This document shows positions 18,138-27,181 of a stretch of 64,000 nucleotides of DNA, one piece after another (positions within the stretch are counted from its first letter, which is position 1; each line of letters starts with the position of its first letter). This DNA comes from Paracoccus jeotgali (lineage in GTDB: Bacteria > Pseudomonadota > Alphaproteobacteria > Rhodobacterales > Rhodobacteraceae), in NCBI RefSeq assembly GCF_002865605.1, contig NZ_CP025583.1:1158501-1222500 (forward strand). The letters are read 5' to 3'. A program made the position numbers and the translations under genes. The notes below the pieces were generated by a model that did no database searches, was not told where the DNA came from, and was given only the letters and a program-made list of their open reading frames with translations.

Positions 18138-19964
18138 ATGCTGGCGATCAAGGACTTCATCTCGGGGATCCACCCCTACGACTCGCTGCCGGAGGACGAG
18201 CTGACCCGCGTGGCCGGCTTCTTCGCCCGCAGCCGCCGCCGCGAAGGCGAGGTGATCTATCGGCAGGGCCAGCAGCTCGACGGGCTGTTCCTGATCGAAA
18301 GCGGCTCGGTCGAGATTTCCGACAGCGAAGGCGAACTGGTCTCGGTGCTGGATCGCGGCAACAGCTTTGGCGAGCGCGGGCTGATCGCCGACGGGCGCGC
18401 GCAGGCCACGGCGCGGATGATGCGGGCGGGCACGCTGCTGCTGCTGCCAGCGCAGCACTTCGACCGGCTGCGGCGGGAAAGCCCGGCCTTCGGGCGCTAT
18501 TTCGACCGCGGGCAAAGCCGGCTGGACGCCCGCGCCATCCGCCGCGATTCCGGGCTGGCGACGCTGAAGGTCGCGCAGATGCTGAACCGGGAACCGATCG
18601 CCGCCCGCCCCGACACCCCGATTGCCCAGGCCGCGATGCTGATGCGCGATGCGGGGGTGTCATCGCTGGGCATCACGACCGAGGACGGGCATCTGCTGGG
18701 CGTCGTCACCATCCGCGACATGTCGGGCCGCGTGGTGGCCGAGGGGCTGGACCGGCAGGCGCCGGTCAGCACCATCATGACCGCCGATCCCGTCACCCTG
18801 CCGCCCGATGCCCTGGGCATCGACGTGCTGCACGGCATGATGGAGCGTCATGTCGGCCACCTGCCCATCGTCGATGGCGGGCGCTTCGTCGGCATGCTGA
18901 CCCAAACCGACCTGACGCGGCTGCAATCGGTGTCCAGCTCGGTCCTGATCCATGACGTGGCGGCCGCCGGAACCATCGCCGAGATGGCCGAGGTGACGGC
19001 GCGCATCCCGGAACTGCTGGTCAACCTGACCGCCGCCCATCAGCGTCACGAGGTGGTGACGCGGCTGATCACCGACATCGCCGACGCCGTCACCCGCCGC
19101 CTGCTGACCCTGGCCGAGGCGCAGTTCGGCCCGGCCCCGGCGGCCTGGCTGTGGGCCGCCTGCGGCAGTCAGGGGCGGCAGGAACAGACCGGCGTCAGCG
19201 ATCAGGACAATGTGCTGATCCTGGCCGACGACGCCGATCCGGACCATCCGTGGTTCGCGCAGGTGGCCCGTTTCGTCAGCGATGGGCTGAATGCCTGCGG
19301 CTATGTCTATTGCCCCGGCGACATGATGGCGACCAACCCGCGCTGGCGTCAGCCGCGCGGGGTCTGGCGCAGCTATTTCGACGGCTGGATCAACCGGCCC
19401 AGCCCCGAGGCGCAGATGCTGGCCTCGGTGATGTTCGACCTGCGCGCCATCGGCGGCGACGCCTCGCTGCTGGGGGGCTTGCAGACCCAGACGCTCGAGG
19501 CGGCGGCGCGGAACTCGATCTTTGTCGCGCATATGATCTCGAACTCGCTGAAGCATCAGCCGCCTCTGGGGATGATCCGGGGGTTCGCGACCATCCGCTC
19601 GGGGCCGCATCAGGGGCATATCGACATGAAGATGAACGGCGTTGTGCCGGTCGCCGATCTGGCGCGGGTCTATGCGCTGCGCGGGCGGCTGCCGGCGGTC
19701 AACACCCGCGCCCGGCTGGTCGCGGCCGAGGCGGCGGGCGTGATCTCGGGCAGCGGGGCGCGCGACCTGACGGCGGCCTATGACCTGATCCAGACCCTGC
19801 GGCTGCGCAATCAGGCGGCGCTGGTGCGGGCGGGGCGCAAGCCGGACAATCTGCTCGCGCCCTCGGACCTGCCGGATTTCGAACGCGGCCATCTGCGGGA
19901 CGCCTTTGTCGTCGTCCGCACCATGCAATCGGCCCTGGGCCACGGGAAAGGAGCGCTCGGATGA
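18138..19964 (+). CDS. cNMP-binding / CBS / DUF294 nucleotidyltransferase-like protein
   Basis: A cytoplasmic signalling protein of 608 residues. Domain order is a cyclic-nucleotide-binding fold (about 10-125, with GNSFGERGLI), a pair of CBS domains (about 145-265, with GVSSLGITTEDGHLLGVVT and VGHLPIVDGGRFVGMLT), a GlnD-like DUF294 nucleotidyltransferase with CGSQGRQEQTGVSDQDN, and the DUF294 C-terminal domain. The GS-x-GRxE-SDxD residues needed for nucleotidyl transfer are present. Proteins of this order are repeatedly found with SLC5/DUF4212 symporters. The target is unknown. The ATG follows AAAGGCAGGA, and the stop overlaps the next gene (ATGA). Confidence 0.88.
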   Translation: MLAIKDFISGIHPYDSLPEDELTRVAGFFARSRRREGEVIYRQGQQLDGLFLIESGSVEISDSEGELVSVLDRGNSFGERGLIADGRAQATARMMRAGTLLLLPAQHFDRLRRESPAFGRYFDRGQSRLDARAIRRDSGLATLKVAQMLNREPIAARPDTPIAQAAMLMRDAGVSSLGITTEDGHLLGVVTIRDMSGRVVAEGLDRQAPVSTIMTADPVTLPPDALGIDVLHGMMERHVGHLPIVDGGRFVGMLTQTDLTRLQSVSSSVLIHDVAAAGTIAEMAEVTARIPELLVNLTAAHQRHEVVTRLITDIADAVTRRLLTLAEAQFGPAPAAWLWAACGSQGRQEQTGVSDQDNVLILADDADPDHPWFAQVARFVSDGLNACGYVYCPGDMMATNPRWRQPRGVWRSYFDGWINRPSPEAQMLASVMFDLRAIGGDASLLGGLQTQTLEAAARNSIFVAHMISNSLKHQPPLGMIRGFATIRSGPHQGHIDMKMNGVVPVADLARVYALRGRLPAVNTRARLVAAEAAGVISGSGARDLTAAYDLIQTLRLRNQAALVRAGRKPDNLLAPSDLPDFERGHLRDAFVVVRTMQSALGHGKGALG

Positions 19965-20467
19965 CCGGTTTCAGCGGAATTGGCAGCGACATGATCGGCA
20001 CTTTGATTGTGGGCGCGGGCGCGGCGGCGCTGATGTATGCGCTGCTGCACCTGACCCGCAAGCTGGGCTATCCGCTGCCGAAATGGGCGCTGCCGGCGGG
20101 GATCGGGCTGGCCATGATCGGCTATGCGACCTGGAACGAATACAGCTGGGCCAGCCGCGTCAAGGCGCAGCTTCCCGACCGCGCGCAGGTGATCGCCGAG
20201 GGGCAGGCCCGCAGCGCGTTGCGGCCATGGACCTATCTGCACGCGCCGGTCGCGCGCATCGCGGTGATCGACCGCGCCGCGACCCGGCCCGACGGTCAGG
20301 GCCACCGCATCGCCCGCGTGCTGCTGGTCGAACGCTGGCGCAACACCGTGGCTGTGGAACAGGGCGTCGATTGCGAGGCGGGCCGGCTGCGCCCGCCCGA
20401 GGGGGAATGGCAGCGCGTGGCGGCCGACGATCCGGTCCTGACCACGATCTGCCGGGAAGGAGGCTGA
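19961..20467 (+). CDS. Small membrane protein of the acetate signalling cluster, unknown function
   Basis: A 168-residue protein I do not recognise by family name. It has two N-terminal hydrophobic helices (MIGTLIVGAGAAALMYALL and WALPAGIGLAMIGYATW) and a soluble C-terminal part containing a repeated-strand pattern (RIARVLLVERWRNTVAVEQGVDC) with two cysteines that could pair if it is periplasmic. Translation overlaps the DUF294 gene by ATGA, and the receiver gene follows after three bases, so it belongs to the same transcription unit. A sensing or anchoring role is a guess from context only. Confidence 0.72.
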   Translation: MTGFSGIGSDMIGTLIVGAGAAALMYALLHLTRKLGYPLPKWALPAGIGLAMIGYATWNEYSWASRVKAQLPDRAQVIAEGQARSALRPWTYLHAPVARIAVIDRAATRPDGQGHRIARVLLVERWRNTVAVEQGVDCEAGRLRPPEGEWQRVAADDPVLTTICREGG

Positions 20468-20470
20468 GAC

Positions 20471-20845
20471 ATGGCTCGTGTCATGGTGATCGAGGACGAG
20501 GACAATATCGCCATCGCGCTGGATTTCCTGCTGACCCGCGACGGGCATGACCATTCGCGCATGTCCACCGGCGCGGGCGCGGTCGAGGCGCTGCGCGCGG
20601 CGCGGCCCGATCTGGTGCTGCTGGATGTGATGCTGCCCGAGGTGTCGGGCTATCAGATCGTGCAGGAGTTGCGCGCCGACCCCGAGATGAAGGACGTCCG
20701 CATCCTGCTGATGACGGCGCGCGGTTCCGTAGTCGAGCGGCGCAAGGGGCTGGCGCTCGGCGCGGACGGTTTCATCGCCAAGCCCTTCGATCTGGCCGAA
20801 TTGCGCGCAGAAATGGCGCGGGTTCTGGACCAGGGCGGGTCATGA
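20471..20845 (+). CDS. Single-domain CheY-like response regulator
   Basis: A receiver domain without an output domain, 124 residues. All phosphorylation residues are present: an acidic pair in VIEDEDN, the acceptor Asp in LVLLDVMLPEVSG, the Thr in LLMTARG and the Lys in IAKPFD. A very good ribosome site (AAGGAGG) precedes the ATG, and the stop overlaps the next gene (ATGA). Its partner should be the overlapping membrane sensor/exonuclease protein, but that protein appears to lack kinase residues, so the phosphate source is unclear. Confidence 0.92.
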   Translation: MARVMVIEDEDNIAIALDFLLTRDGHDHSRMSTGAGAVEALRAARPDLVLLDVMLPEVSGYQIVQELRADPEMKDVRILLMTARGSVVERRKGLALGADGFIAKPFDLAELRAEMARVLDQGGS

Positions 20846-22839
20846 GGAGCTGGCCGCTTCGACTGCGCGTGTTCCTGATCTTCGTCGGGCTGACCGGCGG
20901 GATTCTGGCCGCCATCGGGGCGGCGCTGTGGGTGCTGCATGACCGGCTGATGGGCGCCGAGGCCCCGACCGAGGCAGTGGTGACCGAGGCGGTGGTGACC
21001 GATGCGCTGGCGCTGGCCGGGCTGATCGCGGGCATGGCCACGCTGGGGCTGTGCGCGATGGTCTGGTATCTTTTCGACATCAATATGGCCCGCCCGATCG
21101 AGACCTTGGCCGGCGGGCTGCTGACCGGCGCCCCCCCGGACGAGGATGAGGGCCGCTATCTGGCCGATCTCGCCCCCGCCGCGCGGGCCGCCGCGCAGGC
21201 GCGGATCGCTGCGCAGCAGGAATTGCAGGCCGCCGTCGCCAGCCATGCCGAAGGTATGACGCATGAGAAATCCATGCTGGAAAACATCCTGTCGGATATC
21301 GGCGCGGGCGCGATCCTGACCGACAGCGACGGGCGGGTGATGTTCTATAACGCCGCCGCCTCGCAGCTTTTGCCGGGTCTGGGGCTGGACCGGCCGGTGT
21401 CGCGCTTTCTGCGCGGCGACAGTCTGGCGGCGGCGCAGGCGCGCATCCGGGCGGGGGCGGGGGCCAGCGACATCTCGGTCACCGGGACCGAGGGGCAGCG
21501 GCTGACCGGGCGTATCCGTCCGCTGTCCGAAGAGTTCGGCGGCACCATCCTGATCCTGCGCCCGGCGCGGCGTGAGCTGGTCCCGCCGCGTCTGGCCATT
21601 CAGGCGCTGCGCAGCCATTCGGCGGCGCTGACGGCGCTGCTCGATCAGCTGTCGGACCCGGTCGCGCCGCGCATGATCGCGGCGCTGCGGGCCGCGGGCG
21701 CGGGGCTGAAACAGGCGATGCGCGATCTGGACGCCGGCCTCGACCCCGGTGCTCCGCGTCAGCGCCGGGTCGCGGCCGAGGAACTGGCGCGCGGGCTGAA
21801 CCTGCCGCTTGGCCGGGTCGAGCCGGTGACGCTGGCCGCCGATGGGTGGCAGATCGGCGGGCTGCTGGTGATGCTGGCGCAGCGGCTGGCGGGCACCGGG
21901 CGCAGCGTGACCGCGACCATCACCCGCGAACAGGACGGCAGCCCGGACGAGGCGATGGTGACGCTGGTCTGGCAGGGCGCACCCCTGCCCATGGACATGC
22001 TGGACGACTGGCTGAAGATCGCGCCCGATCCCGACATGCCCGACCTGACCGGCGCCGACATTCTGGACGCCCACGCCACCGGCATGTGGTCGGATGCCGA
22101 CCCCGATGATGCCGCGCGCGCCCGGCTGGTGCTGCCGCTGCGGATCTCGGCCGTGGCGCGGGCGGCGCGGGCCTCGGTCACTTACGATTTCGCGCTGTCG
22201 GGGCATGGGGCGGCGGATCTGCGGCCGCTCTCGACGCTGAATTGCGTGGTCTTCGACACCGAAACCACCGGGCTGTCGCTGTCCGACCGGATCGTGCAGA
22301 TCGCGGGGCTGCGCATCGCCGGCGGCAAGCTGACCGGCGAGCGGTTCGAGACGCTGGTCAATCCCGGCCGCGCCATCCCGCCCTCGTCCACCCGCATCCA
22401 CGGCGTCACCGACGAGATGGTGCGCGACGCCCCCGACATGGCGACCGCCCTGCGCCAGTTCCACGGCTTTGCCGAGGATGCCGTGCTGATCGCCCATAAC
22501 GCGCCCTTCGACATGGGCCTGCTGCGCGCGGCCGAGCCGGAAAGCGGGCTGCATTTCCCCAACCGGGTGATGGATACGGTGCTGCTGTCGGCGATGATCT
22601 GGGGGCAGGGCGCGGTCCACAGCCTTGACGCGCTGTGCGAACGCTTGGGGATCGAGCTGCCGCCCGATCTGCGCCACACCGCCATGGGCGACGCCGCCGC
22701 GACGGCCGAGGCCTATCTGCGGATGCTGCCGGCGCTGAAGGCCAAGGGCATCACCCGGTTCGAGGATGTGCTGACCCAGGCCCAGAAATACCGCCGCCTG
22801 CTGAGCGACGCGAACCTCGCCGCCGCCCATGGGAACTAG
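20842..22839 (+). CDS. Membrane sensor with decayed histidine-kinase core fused to DnaQ-like 3'-5' exonuclease
   Basis: A 665-residue fusion. Residues 8-33 and about 50-75 are membrane helices, followed by a HAMP-like linker and a PAS-like domain (LENILSDIGAGAILTDSDGRVMFYN). Residues 250-460 resemble a DHp plus GHKL arrangement, but no N-box asparagine, DxGxG or GxGxG is visible, so ATP binding seems lost. The C-terminus (about 467-640) is a DEDDh exonuclease with Asp472 and Glu474 in FDTETTG, Asp557 in HNAPFD, His612 and Asp617 in HTAMGD, so all catalytic residues are kept. It is translationally coupled to the receiver. Annotation as DNA polymerase III epsilon would be misleading. Confidence 0.85.
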   Translation: MRSWPLRLRVFLIFVGLTGGILAAIGAALWVLHDRLMGAEAPTEAVVTEAVVTDALALAGLIAGMATLGLCAMVWYLFDINMARPIETLAGGLLTGAPPDEDEGRYLADLAPAARAAAQARIAAQQELQAAVASHAEGMTHEKSMLENILSDIGAGAILTDSDGRVMFYNAAASQLLPGLGLDRPVSRFLRGDSLAAAQARIRAGAGASDISVTGTEGQRLTGRIRPLSEEFGGTILILRPARRELVPPRLAIQALRSHSAALTALLDQLSDPVAPRMIAALRAAGAGLKQAMRDLDAGLDPGAPRQRRVAAEELARGLNLPLGRVEPVTLAADGWQIGGLLVMLAQRLAGTGRSVTATITREQDGSPDEAMVTLVWQGAPLPMDMLDDWLKIAPDPDMPDLTGADILDAHATGMWSDADPDDAARARLVLPLRISAVARAARASVTYDFALSGHGAADLRPLSTLNCVVFDTETTGLSLSDRIVQIAGLRIAGGKLTGERFETLVNPGRAIPPSSTRIHGVTDEMVRDAPDMATALRQFHGFAEDAVLIAHNAPFDMGLLRAAEPESGLHFPNRVMDTVLLSAMIWGQGAVHSLDALCERLGIELPPDLRHTAMGDAAATAEAYLRMLPALKAKGITRFEDVLTQAQKYRRLLSDANLAAAHGN

Positions 22840-22848
22840 GCGCGGCCC

Positions 22849-23670
22849 TTAGCGGCCCAGCTTGGCGTGAACCTCGTCTAGATCGACCTCGCCCTTGGGC
22901 AGCTTGTTGTCGGGGTCGTCGAAATCGTAGCGGAACAGCTGGAAATCCTTTTTATAGATCTCCCAGATCAGATGCCGTGACAGATCGTCGAAATACTCGC
23001 TGACCTTGTGGGCGCGCTTAGGGCCGTGGCCTTCGGATTCGTTGAAGCGCGGCACCTGCGACACGTCGATCCGGTGCGGCGTCTCGGCCGCGTCCAGCAC
23101 CCGCTGCATGCCTTCGTTGAACTTCTCGGTAAAGAAGATCTGGTCGTAGCGCCCGCCATTGACGATGAAGGTCGAGATATGGCCCGACATGGCCGACCAG
23201 TGGATGTCCGGCTCCATCGGGCGGCGCCAGCGGATGGTGTCGCGGGCGAACAGCAGAAAGCGGCGAAAGCTGCGGATCTGGTCAAAGTCGAAATCATCCT
23301 CGGGGCTGCCGACCTCGACGCCGTAGCGCTGCGCGAGCTGCGGCACCAGATTGCCGCGATAGCGTTTGCCGTTGCGCTGGATGCCGGCGATCTTGTCGAA
23401 AAACGACGACAGGATGCGGGCGTAAGGGTTGCGCACGCAAGTAAAGGTGACGCCGCGCCGGTCGCGCACCGCCGATTCGATCAGCGGCTGGCTGTCATCC
23501 TGCGCCCATTTGTGCAGCCCTTCGCGCGAATCGTGGATATCGCCGTCGTAATAGCGCCCGTGATCCGAATGAAACATGATCTGCCCGATCGTCGAGCAGG
23601 CGCATTTCGGCACCACCCGATAGACGAGGCTCTCGCTTTCCGTCATCCAAGTTCCCGGAAATCCCATCAT
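22849..23670 (-). CDS. Sulfotransferase family 2 protein
   Basis: A carbohydrate-type sulfotransferase that would use PAPS. The 5'-phosphosulfate loop is VPKCACSTIGQIMF near residue 22, and the 3'-phosphate site is FTCVRNPYARILSSFFDKI near residue 80. The length is about 273 residues. Two adjacent ATG codons at 23670 and 23667 follow GAGGG; longer starts would add an unrelated N-terminus. It is convergent with the exonuclease gene (9-base gap) and divergent from the glycosyltransferase gene, suggesting a shared role in decorating a surface glycan. Confidence 0.82.
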   Translation of the reverse strand: MMGFPGTWMTESESLVYRVVPKCACSTIGQIMFHSDHGRYYDGDIHDSREGLHKWAQDDSQPLIESAVRDRRGVTFTCVRNPYARILSSFFDKIAGIQRNGKRYRGNLVPQLAQRYGVEVGSPEDDFDFDQIRSFRRFLLFARDTIRWRRPMEPDIHWSAMSGHISTFIVNGGRYDQIFFTEKFNEGMQRVLDAAETPHRIDVSQVPRFNESEGHGPKRAHKVSEYFDDLSRHLIWEIYKKDFQLFRYDFDDPDNKLPKGEVDLDEVHAKLGR

Positions 23671-23796
23671 CGCCCTCGTCTGAAAAGCCCGCCCGCTTGC
23701 GGCACCCATTAAAATCGTTACAGACAAAAGCAGATCGGCGCGGCGGATTCAATCGGTTGCGCCAGCGGAAATGAGTATCGAGGGCGGCAAGACGAC

Positions 23797-25374
23797 ATGG
23801 CCAGGATCGCCTTTATCCTTCTTGCGCACAAGGACCCGAAAAGCGTGATCGCTCAGGCCAAGCGCATGGGGGCGGGCGGCGATTGCGTGGCGATCCATTA
23901 CGATGCCAGCGCGCCGCAGGCGGAATACGACCAGATCCAGCAGGCGCTGAAGGACGACCCCGCCGTCGCGCTGGCCAGCCGGCGGCACCGCTGCGGCTGG
24001 GGCGAATGGTCGCTGGTCGCCGCCACGCTGGAGGCCGTGCGCGCCGCCGTCCGCGCCTTTCCGGCCGCCACGCATTTCTACATGCTGTCGGGCGATTGCC
24101 GGCCGGTGAAATCGGCGGAATACGCGCATGCGTTTCTGGATGCCGAGGATGTCGATTACATCGAAAGTTTCGACTATTTCGCCTCGGACTGGATCAAGAC
24201 CGGGATGAAAGAGGACCGGCTGATCTATCGTTTCTGGTTCAACGAACGCAGCCAGCCCCGGCGATTCTATGCGCTTTACGATTTTCAGCGCCGCTTCGGG
24301 CTGACGCGCCGGATTCCCGCCGATCTGGAAATGATGATCGGCAGCCAGTGGTGGTGCCTGCGCCGCGACACGATCGAAAAGCTGCTGGAATTCTGCGACA
24401 GCCGCCCCGACGTCATGCGCTTTTTCCGCACCACATGGATCCCCGACGAGACGTTTTTTCAGACCCTCGTCCGCCACCTTGTCCCGCGCAGCCAGATCCG
24501 GTCGCGCACGCTGACCTTCCTGATCTTCACCGATTACGGGATGCCGGTCGTTTTCTGCAACGATCACCACGACATGCTGCTGCGTCAGGATTACCTGTTC
24601 GCCCGCAAGATCAGCCCCGAGGCCCGCGAGCTGAAGGAGCGGCTGGACGCGCTGTGGATGGCGCGCGATCAGCATTTCTCGATCTCGGACGAGGGCAAGT
24701 CCCTGTTCCGCTTCCAGACCGGGCGCGGGCGGGTCGGGCGGCGGTTCGCGCCGCGCTTCTGGGAGGCCGATGGTTCGGTCGGGCGGCACCGCAACCTGCT
24801 GATCGTGGTGGCGAAGAAATGGCACATCGCCAAGCGCCTGACGCAGGCGATCCGCGAACAGACCGACATTCCGGCGGTCGATTACCTGTTCAACGAGATG
24901 GACGCCAAGCTGCCCGATCTGGGCGGGGTGGAAAACACCGTGGCCAAGCGCGAGCGGCACCGGCGGGCGCTGATCCGCCTGCTGATGGACGAGTTCGGCG
25001 ACGAGCGTATGGTGATCTGCATCGACCCCTCGGCGCTCGACCTGATCCGCGACTTCGTCAGCGACAAGAACCAGACCCGCATCCTGTTCATCGATTCGCG
25101 GTTCGACGATGACTACCTGCGCGGCCATGCGCTGCGGGTCGGGCTGGCCGATTCCTCGACGCCGGAAAACGTGCTGCGCCGCCTGTTGCCCGCGCTGCGC
25201 GGCGATCTGCTGCACGAGGCCGAGCGTTTGCGCGACATGGAGTTCGATGATTACTTCGAGATCGCCCAGACCGCCGCCCCCGACCGGATCGGCACCGTGC
25301 TCGGCCGGTTTCTGGACGTCGAACCCGCCCGCGCCCGCGCCATTGCGACCGCCGCCGATCTTTTTGCAGACTGA
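23797..25374 (+). CDS. Core-2/I-branching-like glycosyltransferase with DUF5928 C-terminus
   Basis: A 525-residue protein. Residues 1-250 match GT14 beta-1,6-N-acetylglucosaminyltransferases: AFILLAHKDP start, IHYDAS, YMLSGDCRPVKS and the acceptor-side IGSQWWCLRRDTIEKLLEF plus WIPDETFFQTL. From about 320 onward a separate alpha/beta domain with NLLIVVAKKWHIAKRL and MVICIDPSALDLIRDFV corresponds to DUF5928, of unknown function but with the look of a nucleotide-binding or sulfotransferase-related fold. No membrane segments. The divergent sulfotransferase next door suggests a sulfated polysaccharide or glycoprotein. Confidence 0.82.
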   Translation: MARIAFILLAHKDPKSVIAQAKRMGAGGDCVAIHYDASAPQAEYDQIQQALKDDPAVALASRRHRCGWGEWSLVAATLEAVRAAVRAFPAATHFYMLSGDCRPVKSAEYAHAFLDAEDVDYIESFDYFASDWIKTGMKEDRLIYRFWFNERSQPRRFYALYDFQRRFGLTRRIPADLEMMIGSQWWCLRRDTIEKLLEFCDSRPDVMRFFRTTWIPDETFFQTLVRHLVPRSQIRSRTLTFLIFTDYGMPVVFCNDHHDMLLRQDYLFARKISPEARELKERLDALWMARDQHFSISDEGKSLFRFQTGRGRVGRRFAPRFWEADGSVGRHRNLLIVVAKKWHIAKRLTQAIREQTDIPAVDYLFNEMDAKLPDLGGVENTVAKRERHRRALIRLLMDEFGDERMVICIDPSALDLIRDFVSDKNQTRILFIDSRFDDDYLRGHALRVGLADSSTPENVLRRLLPALRGDLLHEAERLRDMEFDDYFEIAQTAAPDRIGTVLGRFLDVEPARARAIATAADLFAD

Positions 25375-25401
25375 CCTGCACCCCCGAAGATGGAGACCGA
25401 G

Positions 25402-25785
25402 ATGAGCTTTGAGTATGACGACAGCAACATCTTTGCCCGCATCCTGCGCGGCGAGATCCCCAACGACACCGTGGCCGAGACCGAGCACACGCTGGCCTTT
25501 CGCGACATCGACCCCAAGGCGCCAAGCCATGTGCTGGTGATCCCCAAGGGCAAATACGTCACCTTCGACGATTTCGCCGCCAATGCGAGCGAGGCCGAGA
25601 TCGTCGATTTCATGCGCGTCACCGCCCGCATAGCGCGGGACGAGGGGCTGTCGACCGGCCATGGCGGCAACGGCTTCCGGGCGATCACCAATGCCGGCAA
25701 TGACGGCGTGCAAGAGGTGCCGCATTTCCACCTGCACATCCTGGGCGGGCGGGTGATCGGGCCGATGGTGGTGCTGCGCGACTGA
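25402..25785 (+). CDS. HIT family nucleotide hydrolase (HINT-like)
   Basis: A 127-residue histidine-triad protein. The active site is [11 protein letters not shown] near the C-terminus, and the N-terminal [12 protein letters not shown] is typical of HinT purine phosphoramidases. The ATG at 25402 has GGAG seven bases upstream and is preferred over 25390. It follows the glycosyltransferase by 27 bases and is convergent with the ABC ATPase gene. Confidence 0.92.
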   Translation: MSFEYDDSNIFARILRGEIPNDTVAETEHTLAFRDIDPKAPSHVLVIPKGKYVTFDDFAANASEAEIVDFMRVTARIARDEGLSTGHGGNGFRAITNAGNDGVQEVPHFHLHILGGRVIGPMVVLRD

Positions 25786-25843
25786 GGCCCGACCGGGCGG
25801 CGGGCCAACCTGCCGCCGACCCCTGCCGCCCCTGCTGCGGCGA

Positions 25844-26776
25844 TCAGCGTCGGGTCAGATCGACGAACACATCCTCCAGCCGGGGCTGTTCGATGGTCAG
25901 GTCGCGGATCGGCATCCGCGCCTCGCGCAGTGCGTCGATGATCCGGTCGGGCTGCATCTGCGAGGGGCGATAGGCCATCGCAAGCTGATGCGGCGCGCGC
26001 CATTCGGCGGTGACGCCATCGGGCAAAGCGGGCATCGCGGTCTCGTCGGTGTCGATGATCAGCGTCTTGCGGTCGGCGCGGGCCAGCAGGGCTGCGGTGG
26101 TGTCCTCGATCAGCACCAGCCCCTCGTCGATGATGGCGATGCGGTCGCACATCGCCTCGGCCTCTTCCAGATAATGCGTGGTCAGGATGATGGTCATGCC
26201 CTGTTCGTTCAGCCGCCGGACATTGGCCCACAGCATGTCGCGCAGCCCGATATCGACGCCGGCGGTCGGCTCGTCCAGAACCAGCACCTGCGGGCGATGG
26301 ACCAGCGCCTTGGCCAGCAGCAGCCGCCGCTTCATCCCGCCGGACAGATGGCGGGTATAGCTTTCCGCCTGATCGGTCAGCCCCACCAGCGCCAGCAGGT
26401 CGTCCGTCCAGCGGTCGTGGGCGGGCACGCCATACAGCCCCGCCTGGATCTCGAGACTGGCGCGCGGCGACAGGAAGGGGTCGATGTTCAGCTCTTGCGG
26501 CATCACCCCGATGGCGGCCCGCGAGTTGCGCGGGTTCACGTCCTGATCGAAGCCCCAGATCATCACCTTGCCGGCGGTCTTGTTGACCAGCCCAGCCAGA
26601 ATGTTGATCGTGGTCGACTTTCCCGCCCCGTTCGGCCCGAGCAGCCCATAGATAGAGCCGGCGCGGATCTGCAGGTCGATGCCCTTCAGCGCCTCTTTCG
26701 GGGGGGCATTGCCGGCGGCGCGATAGGTCTTTCGCAGGCCGGTGATGCTGATCGCGTCGCGCTGTGCTGTGTCCAT
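25844..26776 (-). CDS. ABC-2 type transporter ATP-binding protein, without a neighbouring permease
   Basis: A 310-residue ATPase of the multidrug/CcmA-like ABC-2 group. It has Walker [11 protein letters not shown]-loop VMPQEL, signature LSGGM, Walker [11 protein letters not shown] and the H-switch [11 protein letters not shown]-terminal domain of about 70 residues ends with [13 protein letters not shown], typical of drug and lipid exporters. The ATG at 26776 follows AGGG, while a longer reading from 26878 looks non-coding. Neither flanking gene encodes a permease, so its membrane partner must be elsewhere. Confidence 0.9.
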   Translation of the reverse strand: MDTAQRDAISITGLRKTYRAAGNAPPKEALKGIDLQIRAGSIYGLLGPNGAGKSTTINILAGLVNKTAGKVMIWGFDQDVNPRNSRAAIGVMPQELNIDPFLSPRASLEIQAGLYGVPAHDRWTDDLLALVGLTDQAESYTRHLSGGMKRRLLLAKALVHRPQVLVLDEPTAGVDIGLRDMLWANVRRLNEQGMTIILTTHYLEEAEAMCDRIAIIDEGLVLIEDTTAALLARADRKTLIIDTDETAMPALPDGVTAEWRAPHQLAMAYRPSQMQPDRIIDALREARMPIRDLTIEQPRLEDVFVDLTRR

Positions 26777-26932
26777 GTCACCCTGTCCCCTGAAGCTGCC
26801 GCGCCGATCCGGTCCCTGCGCCCGGTCGGGAACCGAGCTTGGCCTTGCCCTGCGGCGCACCGGCAGGCTATCTGTCATCCCATCCCCCGGGGGTTAACCC
26901 GATCCCGCACCGCGCGACAAGAAGGCCCGCCC

Positions 26933-27181
26933 ATGTCCGACGTTCTTTTCCAGCCGACCGAGAATCCGAAATCGACCAATCAGGACCATGATACCGCGCT
27001 GCCTCCGCCCGAGACAGAGATCGTGACGACGTGGAAGGTCGCCTGTCAGGGCGACGAATTCCGCGGTCTGGGGCATCCGCGGGTGTGGATGGTCATCTCG
27101 CCCCTCACCGGCTTTGTCGATTGCGGCTATTGCGACAAGCGCTTCATCGTCGACCGCGACAATGTGCATGACGATCACTAA
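26933..27181 (+). CDS. CHCC-type zinc-finger protein, NDUFS6-like complex I accessory subunit
   Basis: An 82-residue protein whose C-terminal half carries the zf-CHCC pattern: Cys in VACQGD, His in GLGHPRVW and two Cys in [10 protein letters not shown]. This is the metal site of NDUFS6, the 13-kDa accessory subunit of mitochondrial complex I that is also found in Paracoccus complex I. The N-terminal 30 residues are acidic and unstructured. AGAAGG precedes the ATG. Context gives no hint, as the nuo operon is not in view, so the role rests on the motif. Confidence 0.82.
   Translation: MSDVLFQPTENPKSTNQDHDTALPPPETEIVTTWKVACQGDEFRGLGHPRVWMVISPLTGFVDCGYCDKRFIVDRDNVHDDH

Noticed and set aside
20842..22839. 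The C-terminal exonuclease as the replicative DNA polymerase III epsilon subunit
   Set aside because: It is fused to a membrane sensor, lies in the acetate cluster and would be held at the membrane. The true dnaQ is expected elsewhere.
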